The notes beneath the pieces were generated by a model, which worked only from the letters and a program-made list of their open reading frames with translations, searched no databases and was not told where the DNA came from. From the NCBI GenBank assembly GCA_963970005.1, contig CAXAMN010021984.1, positions 685,755 to 749,754 of the forward strand: a stretch of 64,000 nt of DNA, written 5' to 3'. This document shows positions 36,788-47,600 of this stretch, piece after piece (position 1 is the stretch's first letter; each line of letters starts with the position of its first letter). The position numbers and the translations under genes are program-made. This DNA is from Durusdinium trenchii. Lineage: Eukaryota > Sar > Dinophyceae > Suessiales > Symbiodiniaceae.

Positions 36788-37490
36788 CTGTCCAAGTTCA
36801 TGAGGCATTTCAGTGCAGGCCAGGCACCTTCTCCTGGACCGACCCTGTCCTACGTTTATAAAAAAGGAGCGAAAGCCAGAGTTGGCACGATCCGCCCCTC
36901 CACACGTTCGCAAAAACTCACTTCGTTCGCAGAAACTAGCGGCTAGGCCCTAGCCTACGGCTGGCTTTTGCAACTAAATGTTTCGAGTTCTGAGGTGGTA
37001 TCATGCCCCACCCCGTGCATGGGGTTTTGTCAGAATCACTTTGAACGGATAGCAGGTCTCGAGACAAAAAATCATCCAACTAATTCTAATTCCCTTAGAT
37101 CATCCACAGGGTCACTGGCGGTGATGTACACATGAATATGAGCTGGTGATGTACACAGAACTCCTTGTCGTTTTCTTCCTCCCTCTCTTCTCGGATTGAT
37201 GGTACGGGGGGTGCTTGGTGGGTAGGATGGGCCGGTATTAAATTCCGCATACTCCTCATCCAAGTCAATGGGGCCTGAGTGACCTCCGGTGGGAAACAAA
37301 GTGAAAGCAAAGGCAGCAGTGGGAAGTGCTGGGAGGCGGTGATTGACGTTCCGGTGAATTCAGAACGAAGGCGGTGAAGACGGCAGTTTTGCTGGAGGAA
37401 ACTGTGTTTCTGTGCCCTCTCGGATGGACAGGAGTGGTGGCAGGGGGAGTGGAGGGGTGGAACACCCCTCAAAGTTGGTGACATTCCTTC

Positions 37491-37512
37491 TTCAAAAGAG
37501 AGCATAAGACCG
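37491..37512 (-). CDS. Channel gene: 22-nt micro-exon, pore helix
   Basis: Encodes (C)GLMLSFE, with the first base completing the codon from the exon at 38641-38922 and a GA donor (GAAGGA). It provides the Phe-Glu that precedes VTFAGCW. An alternative acceptor at 37527 would lengthen it to 36 nt (WNACSGLMLSFE) but breaks phase with the previous exon. Confidence 0.6.
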
Positions 37513-38317
37513 CTGCAGGCATTCCACTGATCCACCTCTTGAACAGCCTAATTTCCAGTTTGCCAGGTGCTCAATTCAAGCACAAGGGCAAACACATCAT
37601 GAGCTTAACAGCATGCACTCATGTTATGTCACATGAAGCGCCTCTGTCTGAACAAGCAGGTGCGAACCGAAATCAGCCCGGCCAACCGAATCAGAAACAA
37701 CACATGACAATGCGCAAACGATAGACCATGCCGCGCCCTCCAACAAAAATGGTGTCCGCTTAACACCTGCATAACAAGTTAAGTACCCATACCGTACCAA
37801 AACGCTGAACTCACATGTCTTGTGCGTACCACTGGGAAGGTCCACGCTTCATCCTCACATCGTCCCTGGACGTTCATCCTCACATCGTCACTACAAACGC
37901 CTATAAATGCCTATAGTTACCAATTTGGCCAAAAAGGTTCAGGTTTTCTGGGTGTTATGTTTGTGCAACGCACATCAACACGAGAACATGGTGTAGGCCT
38001 GGAACATGGTGTAGGTGGCCCGATACGAAGTTCCTGACAGCACCCGAGACCGGACACTGCCAGCGATTGCACGAATGCATGCTGCAGCTGAGAGGTGCAC
38101 ACGATCTCTCCAATTAGATTGCTGTTTTTTTATTGGCTTTTGGATGCTTTCGGCATGTCCACACCCGTTCACAACTGCATTACCAACTGCCTAGCTCCCC
38201 TGGATCCATTTGGATGGAGTCCTCCTTTTCGCCAATGACTTCTTAAGGACTTCTTGCCTAACACCCCTTGGCAGCAAGACCATCAGCCTTCGAAGCAAAC
38301 ATCCTCACTTGAATAGC

Positions 38318-38382
38318 AATGGCCTCCAACCTAAATGCGATGGCCTCCAACCTAATAGTGATGGCCTCCAACCTCTTTGGAC
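38318..38382. repeat. Three tandem ~22-bp units (ATGGCCTCCAACCTAA)
   Basis: Units AATAGCAATGGCCTCCAACC, AATGCGATGGCCTCCAACC and AATAGTGATGGCCTCCAACC follow one another. They lie in a channel-gene intron and share their core with 60964-61040. Confidence 0.8.
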
Positions 38383-38640
38383 CACTTATTTAAGGTCTTT
38401 TGAGGCCCAGTCATCCCCACTATTCCCATGTATTCCCCCACTCCAGTGATCTAAGGACACCTGACGCACGTGACTTCGTCGGCCGATCTGACGCACGTCG
38501 ACGCGTCGTCGTTCTGGTGATGTGGTCTGGCGTCTGGGGAGGAAGCAAAAGAACGTGTGCACATCATCTAGATCATAGGGGCAAATATAGTTGCTCGTTT
38601 GCTCAACAAATAAGGAACAAGTTGTAGAATGAGAACTCAC

Positions 38641-38922
38641 CAAATGGCAAACAAGCTGAAAGGTCCGGCAGCAACCGTCAGTGGGGCATCTTGGAATCCT
38701 TTCTGCATGTAGACATATACTATATTGCGACCATTCATTCCTAAACCTTCTGAAAACCCCACGCAAGCCATGGTCCCAGGAGAATCTCCGCCGCCTCCAG
38801 CATCCCCACCCAGCCCTGCATCAGTCCAGTTCGATAATGGAGGCCATGGATCCATATCTTTGCCAAACCCATCGGCGAACCTCCAAATCTTGACCTTCCA
38901 CGCACGAGTTTCCCGGCCGCAG
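38641..38922 (-). CDS. Channel gene: long S5-pore extracellular loop exon
   Basis: 93 codons between acceptor GTGCTAG and a perfect GTGAGT donor: GRETRAWKVKIWRFADGFG, a Gly/Asp-rich middle (GLGGDAGGGGDSPG), then GFQDAPLTVAAGPFSLFAI. It is Trp/Gly-rich and mostly soluble, as expected for an extracellular turret. It phases with the S5 exon (39258) and the pore-helix exon. It could alternatively be from another gene nested in the intron. Confidence 0.6.
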
Positions 38923-39257
38923 CTAGCACAGCACGGCATCCCATCCCTTCAACAGGGGCTCCTTGTCCACTGGTGACTCCGAGCGGACAGAAAACACCTG
39001 TCCACCCGATGCCTGCTGGCATCGTTCGTCAATTCTGTAGCCTTACAGAGTTTGGTTGATGTGTTGCTTGGCTACTGAAAATCCCATCATCCATAGTCTA
39101 AGAATCTATCGTAGATACATGTATGTACTGATGGTATACCAACCAGGGAACAAAACCTGCAACAAGTCGACATACTGGATCCTCAGCATTCCATTCCATA
39201 ATCCACATATCCACATTCTTCTTTTCAGGGTCTGAAACGGAACCGCCACATGGATAC

Positions 39258-39386
39258 CCGGCCCTCAGCCCCAGGGCCGTTGCACGTGCCAAGTGGCTTT
39301 CGTCGTGGATGAAGTCGATGAGCGAGGTACCAACCAGCAAACCACCGAGGATGATGAAAATCGTGAGGAAGAACATGGACCAAAAC
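39258..39386 (-). CDS. Channel gene: S5 exon
   Basis: The acceptor CACACAG is followed by G. It reads FWSMFFLTIFIILGGLLVGT, then SLIDFIHDESHLARATALGL and RA, with a GT donor (GTATCC) that leaves two bases. The hydrophobic run followed by IDFIHDE is typical of S5. The frame stays open to 39176, where another good GT donor (GTATGT) occurs, so a longer splice form is possible. Confidence 0.85.
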
Positions 39387-39791
39387 CTGTGTGACGAAAT
39401 TCTCATGTGTCTACGTGTCTAATGTATGTCGACTGTAATGTATACAAGCTTCAAAATGGGTGTTTCACGTCAGCTAATTGTTCCTCCAGGTCCTAGCATG
39501 ACAGGAGAACCCTCTTTCAGCCGATCCCAAATGCATTCAAATGCCAAGCTCACTGGTAATCGTTTGAGCAAACATCCAAACGCCCATAGAGATCACCGCT
39601 CACCGAAAACGACTGGAGGATGAAACATCACTTGGCAGCTCAGCAGCTCCAAAAATGTCCCAAACTACGCCTAAGCCACTTTGTCATGGGTTTGGGACAC
39701 CAGTCATTCTTTTTGGGACACCAGCCGTTTCTACCTCTAAGGATCTCTGTTTCGTATCCCCAATGTCTCTTGCAATCGACATCCAAGCCAC

Positions 39792-39858
39792 AAGGAGGGC
39801 AAGAAGGAGCTCACGGCTGCCACCAGCACTCTTAAGCCCGTGAACAAGCGCATGCTGC
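39792..39858 (-). CDS. Channel gene: S4-S5 linker exon
   Basis: (G)SMRLFTGLRVLVAAVSSFLP then S and two bases of Leu. The acceptor CACTCAG is followed by G, and the donor is GT (GTGGCT). Splicing gives SSFLPSLFWSMFF, a normal S4-S5 linker running into S5. Confidence 0.82.
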
Positions 39859-40325
39859 CTGAGTGGTGCACGCGTCCTTCGCGTCCTTCGAGCGCCGAGC
39901 GGAGCCGAAAACGGGCCGGGGACGTTGGACCCGAAAGCTGCGGCGCTCGGAGATCCGAACATCGCTGCGGCCGGGCCCTATAGAAACACATGAATAAGAG
40001 CTGGAGGTTACCATGAAACTTCATGAAACATAGAAACAATGTGGCTAGCCATGAATAGTTGCGAAATGTTGCCAGAGATGTCATCACCTAGGGAAGATCC
40101 GTTGGTGATTCAGTGTGCTTCAAAGTACGCAACTCCCCAATTGCCGATAGTCTATACATGGCCCACAATCTGTCGAAGAGTGAACTTCGCTTCACTGATG
40201 CTCTATTGGGCAGGTTGTTATATATGTTTTATTGGGGGGGCCGGAAACACCTGAAAACAACAACGGGCTTTAAGCGCTTATCAGCACCTCTCATGGAAGA
40301 ACTCTCTCCCAGTCTCTCCGTCGAC

Positions 40326-40427
40326 CTCTGCCGCCCAAGTCGCGTAGCGCCCGCAGCGTGCGCGCCAGCTTGATGATCCGAAGGAAACGAAGGATCACCA
40401 GGTTCACGCCACCTTTTTTCGGTCGAA
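40326..40427 (-). CDS. Channel gene: S4 voltage-sensor exon
   Basis: Contains VILRFLRIIKLARTLRALR: six positive residues spaced every third position, the gating charges of a voltage sensor. Acceptor TCTTTCAG and GT donor (GTCGAC). A second in-phase acceptor 15 nt in (AAAAAAG then G) would remove five residues. Both join the S3 exon correctly. Confidence 0.9.
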
Positions 40428-40859
40428 CTGAAAGACATGAAGGAACGATTGTCCCAGGATGGGGATTCAACATGGATTCAGTTGAACATGAAACATCACC
40501 CGATCCGCTACACCGCACCCGGAACGCGGCGAAGCCACGGTGTCCCGAGAGGTGCGAAGCGGTGTTAAGAAACACAACCAGCGGGTGTGCCTGGGAAAAG
40601 GCACCGTGTCAAACGATGTCCAAAACCTTTCTTAGCAGGGCAAAGATGTAAATAAACATACACACGGCAGGAGGTGATTTATGCGGGAGAAAGGCCGTTG
40701 TTAAGAAGCAAAGATCAAACTCAAGATACCCAAATCATCCAATCATATACGAGGACATCCGTGACTTCTGTATACATACCATTAGACAAGTCTTGAAGCC
40801 CATGCTTCTTTTGTTCCCAACTTTTTTGGGACAACTACTATGATCACAGCAAGCTCAGC

Positions 40860-40908
40860 CTGAATCCAGGAGCGGTTGAAGGATCAGCATATCCACCAGG
40901 CTGATGAC
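40860..40908 (-). CDS. Channel gene: S3 exon
   Basis: VISLVDMLILQPLLDS plus one base. It carries the conserved S3 Asp. Acceptor TCTCACAG followed by G; GC donor (GCTGAG). The intron upstream is 8,681 bp because it contains the copia element. Without it the intron would be about 0.8 kb. Confidence 0.85.
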
Positions 40909-41165
40909 CTGTGAGAAATCACAAGGCACCAAAGCATGCCAAAGCATGCCAAAGCCCTCCCCACGCATCTGTGACATGCACAAAGCCTTAGCCACCTTCC
41001 AAGGGCCTAGGATGAACGAAGGTAATACGAGTGAACATGAAGACCGTGAAAGATGTGACTTTCCACAGAACAAGAGATGATCGATTTTATTCGAAATTTA
41101 TATAATTGAGTGTATCAAAAGACCTACTGTACAAACAAGCAGTGTTTGATTGACACAGGCATGGG

Positions 41166-41170
41166 GGGCA
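41166..41170. repeat. Target-site duplication GGGCA (left)
   Basis: GGGCA directly outside the left LTR matches GGGCA at 49063-49067, the 5-bp duplication expected of copia integration. Confidence 0.85.
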
Positions 41171-41420
41171 TCTCGAAGTACTTGAACTCACGAAGTTCCA
41201 AGCAACAAAAGAAAAAGAACTCGAAGGCCGCTATGCGTCCTTTCTCACAATGCCAGCGGGTGGCGAAGGTCGTCGCCGAACGTGACTCAAGGGCCCTTCG
41301 ACCGGATTTGAGAATTGAAATTCGATTGCGGTGTGACTCGAATGTCATCTATCCGCTCTCATCATGAAATGCATTGCAAAATGGAAAACAAATATCACAT
41401 GTGCATTCGCAACATTGACA
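41171..41420 (-). repeat. 3' LTR
   Basis: 250 bp, identical to the 5' LTR except for A at 41394 where the other has C (49036). On the element strand it starts TGTCAATG and ends CTTCGAGA, so the usual terminal CA is not present. Confidence 0.95.
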
Positions 41421-41549
41421 CGCCCAAGGAAGTTTTCAAGGGCTGTCGAAGAAAATTCAAAAAGCGGGCTAGAGTCATCTTCAACGAAGGACATCTAAAT
41501 CACTCACATGGTACCAGGCACCATGTTCTCTCTCAGCCAGGCGTCTTGG

Positions 41550-44500
41550 TCAAGTGCCAGCAACAAACGTCATAGGAGTCTGGCAGGTTCGATCAGCCAG
41601 TTCACCGTTGTAGATTTGCTCACGAACACGGTCATTGCGTTCCAAGGCAATGATCTGATTTCTCTGACGAACGATGCGACGATTCACGTCAGCCAAAAAC
41701 ACCAGGTTGTCATTCCACATTCGGTGCCACTGACATACTTGCTCATCAGAAAATTGCGAGGTGTCCTGAGCTCGAAGCAATTCACTGAACTTCCTCCAGC
41801 GCTGTGTGGTGAAGCTCTCAGATTGCAACACGCACCTTGTCTGGGAGTCCAGACTACTATCATGGTTTTCAAGTTCCCATAGAAGGCGACGATATGGGCC
41901 TTGTCCAGCCTCGTTTTGAACTCTCACCTTCATGCGACTCCAGCGATGCCATTCTTCATCTGGAAGATCCGACTCTGTGTTCGTAGTCGTGCTTCCTGAA
42001 TCTATTCCAGGACGACGGGCCAAAGTCAGTGCATTTAGAATCACCTCATCGGCCTGAACAGCTGCGGAAACGACATGGCTAGGAGGATTGAGCGGGTTCT
42101 CAGTCACTGGGGCATTCGCAGAAGCTTGGTCATTCTCAACAACCTGCTCATTTTCATTCATCTCCTCTCTGAACAGGTTCGTCACCTTGTCATTTGCAAA
42201 GCGGTAGGCCTTGTAAAAGATGGTTTCAATGCCAAAACGCAGAAACACGTTTTCAAGGCCGATCCATGCGAAGATCATGATGACCATGAAGGACATGAAG
42301 ATTGGTAATCTCCATCCTTCAGCTTCAACAGATGTCAAAGCTCCTTCAGCAAGAGGCGCTTCGCTTGCCATCAAAATGGCTGCGGAAAACAAGGCTGCCT
42401 TCTTCCATTCGTCTTGATGACTATTTGAGCTGCGATGGGCATAAAAATGCCTTCTGCTGCAGTATTTGTTTCGAGGATCACTCTCGTTGCGGGGTTTGCA
42501 GCAACTTGGAAGTAAACAAAGACCTTGTTCATGCTTTTGCCACTCTTCTACTGCAAAAACTTGTTGTTCTTCCATTTCTTTTGAAAAAGCTTCATGGATT
42601 TCCCTTTCTTCTTTCTTGGCTTCCGAGGACACTTTCTTGGAGGCTGTAAAGTCGGGGTTGAACTTGAGTTGATGGGTGCCACGCTTCATGATGTAGGCCA
42701 TGGAATCTCTGGAAGCCGGCTTTGTCAAGCCGTCAGAGATCTGTTGGTGTGAGTTCACCCACATCCATTTTCCCAACAAAGCATTCATGCGATCTCGCAC
42801 AATGGCCACTTCGATCGCAGTTCTTTTCTCACTCAATTTCATGCTGGGAGACAAGGACTTGGCAGCATCAAACAAAGATTTTGCATCTGTCACTAGCGGG
42901 GATGGTCCAAGCTTTTGCAATGCTTCCGGACTTTCGATCGGCAAGGTGGGGTCGCTCATGACGGAAACAAAAATCTTGCACCATTCAAGCTCATCCACTG
43001 CAATGGCGGCTGCTTGAGCCTCTGAGGACAAGCTTGACCGACAAATACGTGCCAACTTGTGCGATTTCCAATAAAAGACATTGAGCGGCATCATGCTGCC
43101 GGATTCCAGCTCTTGGTGCGAACAAATGAAAACCAAAAGTCCACCTTGGCTCGATCCGTCGGGTCTCACGGCCCAGGCAGCATCGGTATAGGCTCCAATG
43201 CACAACTCAGAAAAAGCACATGAACCACGCATGTACAGTTGGTGATCTTTTGAAACTTCTTTTGCAAAACGAAGCAGCTTGTTTGCTTGGTTCAAATCAC
43301 CAACACATGGATTGCTTGCTGATGCTTGCAAAATGCTCACGCTTGCACACAACTCTGGAATGCTTTGATGAGCAGGCCATGCTAGCGCACCAATGAGGGC
43401 ACGGAACTGTCGGTGTTCACGTTCATCGCATGGAGACTCTGTCATTGTTTTCCTGGATTTGTCCAATGAAATCGGTTTCACCTTTTGTACATAGTTCGCC
43501 AGACTCACCGAAATGGTGGAGTAGTCTAGCGACTGTTGCAGTTCAGCACCACAAAAGATGATCTTTGAGCCATTTCCAAAATCCCATGCACCAAAACGAA
43601 AACGCTGAGCCAAACGCAGGATGCGGTTGAGGAAACACTCTTCATTGGGACATTCCTTTTTCAAATCATGCTCACTGCAGAAACCTTCACCAGCACCAAT
43701 GAAGTCGTCCACATGGAGTCCAAAAATGCCGTCAACAATGCTAGGGACCCCATTCCATTGGAACACTTCGAAAACTGGATCAGATTCATATGCAGCTCGA
43801 ATGCTGAGGTACACACAACGATCCAAAGGGTGTGGGATCATGCCAAGTTCCTCAGTCAAGCACCTATGAGCAGTTGCATTCCACTGTCTTGGAGCTCTGC
43901 AATCACCAAAAGCGGGCTTGGATGCACGCATGATTTGCCATGGTTTCAATCCAATCTTTCTCTCCAGGAGGCGTCGAATCTCAGCTGAGGGCTGTATGAA
44001 CACTCGGGCTTCTTGTTCGATGTTGTCTGCTTGTTGAAAAGCAGTCTTCACATCAGCACTCCACAGCTTGAGCTGACGAACCACTGCAAAAAGATAAATG
44101 GAGCTGCGACCAACCATGGACAAAGTAGGAGCTTCCTTATCTACAGTGTCTTCGAGCACATCACGATGTTTGAATCCCTGTATGATGATTCGGGCGTTTG
44201 CTTTCTGCCCTTCTTTTGTTGGCTTCCAGCGCTGCAAAAATCTTGCTGGTACTGCTTCGCCTGGTTGGGCTTCGGAGGCATCGACTGGTCGCCATGCTTG
44301 ATTCTCAAACCAGACATCCAAAGCCTTGTTGCGAGCTTCGGCGAACTCTTCTTTCTGCTCTTTGGTGAGGTTTTTCTCACTGAATGAAGTGGCCATGAAA
44401 TTTTCGTCCAGCCAGTCAACTTCCTCACCATACAGCATGTCATATTGACTTTTCAGCTGATGGCTGATGATCATCTCGAGAAACAGGCGGGAGGCCATCA

Positions 44501-44618
44501 AGTTGACGTGCCTTGTTGTAGGACTCATACAGGTTTTCAAAGTCTTTGTGCCGAGAGTCATGAGGTGGAGGGCTTCTTGATCTTCCTCGGCCACTTGGAT
44601 CTTGGTCTTCTTTTGTTT
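41550..44618 (-). CDS. Copia ORF2: reverse transcriptase, RNase H and a novel C-terminal region
   Basis: Open from just after a stop at 44621. The first ATG is at 44561, so a free-standing protein would have about 1,003 residues. Numbered from 44594, RT (RVT_2) spans about 95-340 with catalytic Asp in SADVKTAF (181) and HVDDFIG (296-297). RNase H follows with YTDAAW (471), SSEAQA, VTDAKSL (570) and NSHQQISDGLTK. After that come about 370 unexplained residues: a Cys/His cluster (CLLPSCC...YCSRRHFYAH, 693-720), a hydrophobic segment (FMSFMVIMIFAWIGL, about 766-780) and a charged helical C-terminus. It overlaps ORF1 by about 180 nt in the +1 frame. It could be read by frameshifting, from its own start, or be a recent frame mutation. 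Confidence 0.92.
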   Translation of the reverse strand, partial: KQKKTKIQVAEEDQEALHLMTLGTKTLKTCMSPTTRHVNLMASRLFLEMIISHQLKSQYDMLYGEEVDWLDENFMATSFSEKNLTKEQKEEFAEARNKALDVWFENQAWRPVDASEAQPGEAVPARFLQRWKPTKEGQKANARIIIQGFKHRDVLEDTVDKEAPTLSMVGRSSIYLFAVVRQLKLWSADVKTAFQQADNIEQEARVFIQPSAEIRRLLERKIGLKPWQIMRASKPAFGDCRAPRQWNATAHRCLTEELGMIPHPLDRCVYLSIRAAYESDPVFEVFQWNGVPSIVDGIFGLHVDDFIGAGEGFCSEHDLKKECPNEECFLNRILRLAQRFRFGAWDFGNGSKIIFCGAELQQSLDYSTISVSLANYVQKVKPISLDKSRKTMTESPCDEREHRQFRALIGALAWPAHQSIPELCASVSILQASASNPCVGDLNQANKLLRFAKEVSKDHQLYMRGSCAFSELCIGAYTDAAWAVRPDGSSQGGLLVFICSHQELESGSMMPLNVFYWKSHKLARICRSSLSSEAQAAAIAVDELEWCKIFVSVMSDPTLPIESPEALQKLGPSPLVTDAKSLFDAAKSLSPSMKLSEKRTAIEVAIVRDRMNALLGKWMWVNSHQQISDGLTKPASRDSMAYIMKRGTHQLKFNPDFTASKKVSSEAKKEEREIHEAFSKEMEEQQVFAVEEWQKHEQGLCLLPSCCKPRNESDPRNKYCSRRHFYAHRSSNSHQDEWKKAALFSAAILMASEAPLAEGALTSVEAEGWRLPIFMSFMVIMIFAWIGLENVFLRFGIETIFYKAYRFANDKVTNLFREEMNENEQVVENDQASANAPVTENPLNPPSHVVSAAVQADEVILNALTLARRPGIDSGSTTTNTESDLPDEEWHRWSRMKVRVQNEAGQGPYRRLLWELENHDSSLDSQTRCVLQSESFTTQRWRKFSELLRAQDTSQFSDEQVCQWHRMWNDNLVFLADVNRRIVRQRNQIIALERNDRVREQIYNGELADRTCQTPMTFVAGT

Positions 44619-47600
44619 CTACTTCAACTGCTTCAGCTTCTGCTGCTGCCGTGCTGGCTGCTGCTGTCTTGTGTTCTGCTGCTGCCGCAGTGTGCTGAGG
44701 TTCTGTTGTCACTTCTTCTTCGGCTTGAGGTTCTGACATTGGAACTTCTGGACTCTCTGGTGGTACCAGAGGAATTGGAACTTCTGGACTCTCTGGTGGT
44801 ACCAGAGGAGGGACAGAAGTTTCAGCCTTTGCATTCGAAAAGGTGGGATCCCCTGCAAGATCAAGAAAACGCACAGGACCCTGCACAGGGGTCAGAGCTT
44901 GTCGAACTCGATGAACCAAACTGTTCGAAACAGCGGTGTCAGGTTGCGTTTCCAGGCGATGAACTCTTTCTCGAGCCACCTCGGCACGAATATGCTCACT
45001 TGCAACACGCACCAAACTGGATCCATGAGCAACCCAGTAAACAGAAGCTCGGATGCGGCCGTCATCGTTCTTGCGGGGCTCTATGGCGCAGACCAATGCA
45101 GGGCCACGCCAGCGAGTAGGGTCAAGTTTGTTTTCCCCCTGTCTCCAGTAGTAGATCCAATCGCCAAGGCTGGCGGCCACATGTTCAGACCGTGGCCGGG
45201 CAAGAAGTGCACGTTTGAGCAGCTGGTTGTTGTTGGCTTCATAAAATGCTTTGGCTGCTGAGTACCGAAGTGCTTGATCTTTTTGGTGCTGTTCCGTGTC
45301 ATCGAGCGGTTTGGACAAGTGCGGTTCATCACACAGACCGTTCGATTGAGGATTGTGTCCAAAAACGATTTGGTATGGTGAGCTGCCATGCACTGAACGA
45401 AGGCGGTTTCGTTGATGACAAGCAACTGGAACAGCTTCTTCAAGGAGTACATTCGGTTCATCTTTTTGCATTTTGAGCAGCTGCATTCTTCTCACAGCGT
45501 GGAGTCTTTCCACTGATCCCATTCTATAGTGAGCTTCTTTGGGCACGAGGATCAGCTTGATGTTGTTTTGGTCGAAGAAGTCCAGATACTTCTGACTCAT
45601 GTGTGCTCCCGACTGGTCTGTTCTGAATCGTTCTGGAGGACCAAAAGTTTGAAGCCATTGTTCACGAAGTATCTTCAATTCAGCTTCTTCAGTTTCTCTC
45701 TCCAACACTGCATTGATTTCGTACTTGGAATAGATGTCGAGGATGGCCAAAACCTTTCGCTTTTCTCCATTCCAGCGGATGTGAAAAACATCGGCTTCCA
45801 AACATTCATTGAAGTGACTGGCCTGAGGCAGTGAAGCTGGTTTCTCCAATTTCCGTTGTGCCTGTTGCTCACATACTTCACACTTGTAGTCTTTGGCACA
45901 TCGGATCAGAGACTCATCCATACCTGCATCTTTAAGCGTTTTGATCATCCGATCTACACCTGGATGTCCAAGTTGCTTGTGCAGTTTGCTGATGACCTGT
46001 AGGTTTTGCTTGCTGTGGGTCTTCATCAGCTTCTTCTCTTCCTCAGTAATGTTGGATGCATTCTTCACTTTGTTTTTCTCATCCTGCTCTTCAACCATAT
46101 AGATCTTGGCTATCTCTCTTTGTCGCCATCGTTCTTCCATCTCCTGATAGATGGCATTTGCTGCTCTTTTCACGAAGCCTCTTTCGTAGTTTTGCATTTT
46201 CTTCAAGCTTTCTGCTTTTCCATCCATAGCAACATGCTCTCCAGGAAGACATTCACATGGAAGATCAAGTGCTTCAAAGACCATTTGGCTGTTTGTGCGA
46301 ATCCTCGTAGGTTTCTTGACCTTTCCGACATAGTTTCCCATGCGATCATAGTAGCACAAGCCGGTCCTGCATCGGTTGCAGATTGCATCATAACCATCCA
46401 TGGACTCCAAGGTTTTCGTCTTCCATGACATAGCCAAATGAGGATGCTCCATGGCCATGCCGGCATTGATCTCCCAGTTGCAGATGTCGGTGACATCCAA
46501 AACCAGTTTCAAATGTTGCTTTTCTTCTTGCTTTTGCAATTCCAGGATGTAGGCTAGCTTTTCGGCCTTGATCATGTTGAGCCTTTGCATTGGTGACCAT
46601 TTCGTACACGGTGGTGCACACCAGATGAAGTGAGGCTTTTGTTCTCTCACCAACTTGAGGAATGCTTTTCGGTCATTTTCTTTTTCAAAGTCCCAATGAG
46701 GTAGGCTGAAAGTGGCGACCTCACAGTCTGGAAAGCGTTTCAACAGTTCTGTAGCCAGGTTGCCTTCATCCACATAGACCTCAAAGAAGATCAATTTTCT
46801 TTCTTGTTGAAGGCGCTGCAAAACTTGTTGAGAAATCTCTTCAACTTCATTTGCTTCGGACTCCATGAGGATCTGCTCTGCAATGTCAGACGGTTCTGAC
46901 TCACAGGGCGGTTCAATTTCCAGTGGACTTGTCGAGATCAAGACCTCTTCTTCCGTGATGTAGTTCATCTCTTGTTCGTCTTCATGATATTCCAACAAGT
47001 TCAAGACATAGTGACCTTTTTGTCCACGACTTGGTTGAAACCATTCGGATTGAGCCACCTTCATGTTGCCACTGGCGTAGTCTTGTTTCACCCCCCATTG
47101 TTCCAGCACAGGTCTCGCCAACAGGAAGGGAGTGTGCCCAGGTACCACTGAAACCGTGATGGGCAACTTTTGACCTTTCACCAAGGCGTTGAAGGAGATT
47201 TCGTAGTTGGATTCAAGCATCTCTCCGCCGCCGAACTTGAAGGATCGCTTTTGTGCCTGAGTACGGAGAGGTCCAAGTAGGCCTTCATCATAGTGCTCGA
47301 CCCATTCTTTCCACACTTCTTCTCCGACCAATGTTCTTGTTGCACCTGAATCCACAATTGCGTGACCTGGAGCAAGGGTGGCAAAGAAGATGTCCTCTTG
47401 AAAGCACTCTTCCGCTAGTTCCTCCACCATGGTCACCTCTTCACCTCCAACTTCTTTGACACCTTGTGCTTGCACTCGATATCGTTTGAACCTCGGTCCA
47501 TGAGAAGAATTGGAACCGGTCAGGGTTGATCTCAACTCGGAGGAGGTCATGGTCGACGATGATGGTGGCTTTCGAAGACCATGCATTGGGCGTCGAGGAA

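Noticed and set aside
37100-37281. Minus-strand stretch PIDLDEEYAEFNTG considered as a pre-pore exon
   Set aside because: Good acceptor, but phase does not fit either neighbouring exon and the loop exon at 38641-38922 already bridges S5 and pore.
40440-40600. Minus-strand exon-like stretch (HPLVVFLNTASHLSG) between S3 and S4
   Set aside because: It has a fair acceptor, but the S3 and S4 exons join directly in phase without it, so it would break the channel frame.
41110-41367. Plus-strand frame repeated at 48824-49009
   Set aside because: Both copies are simply the LTR sequence translated; no independent gene is implied.
44445-45119. 224-codon plus-strand frame opposite copia ORF1, rich in Leu
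   Set aside because: It is the antisense reading of the Ala/Glu/Pro-rich end of the copia polyprotein.
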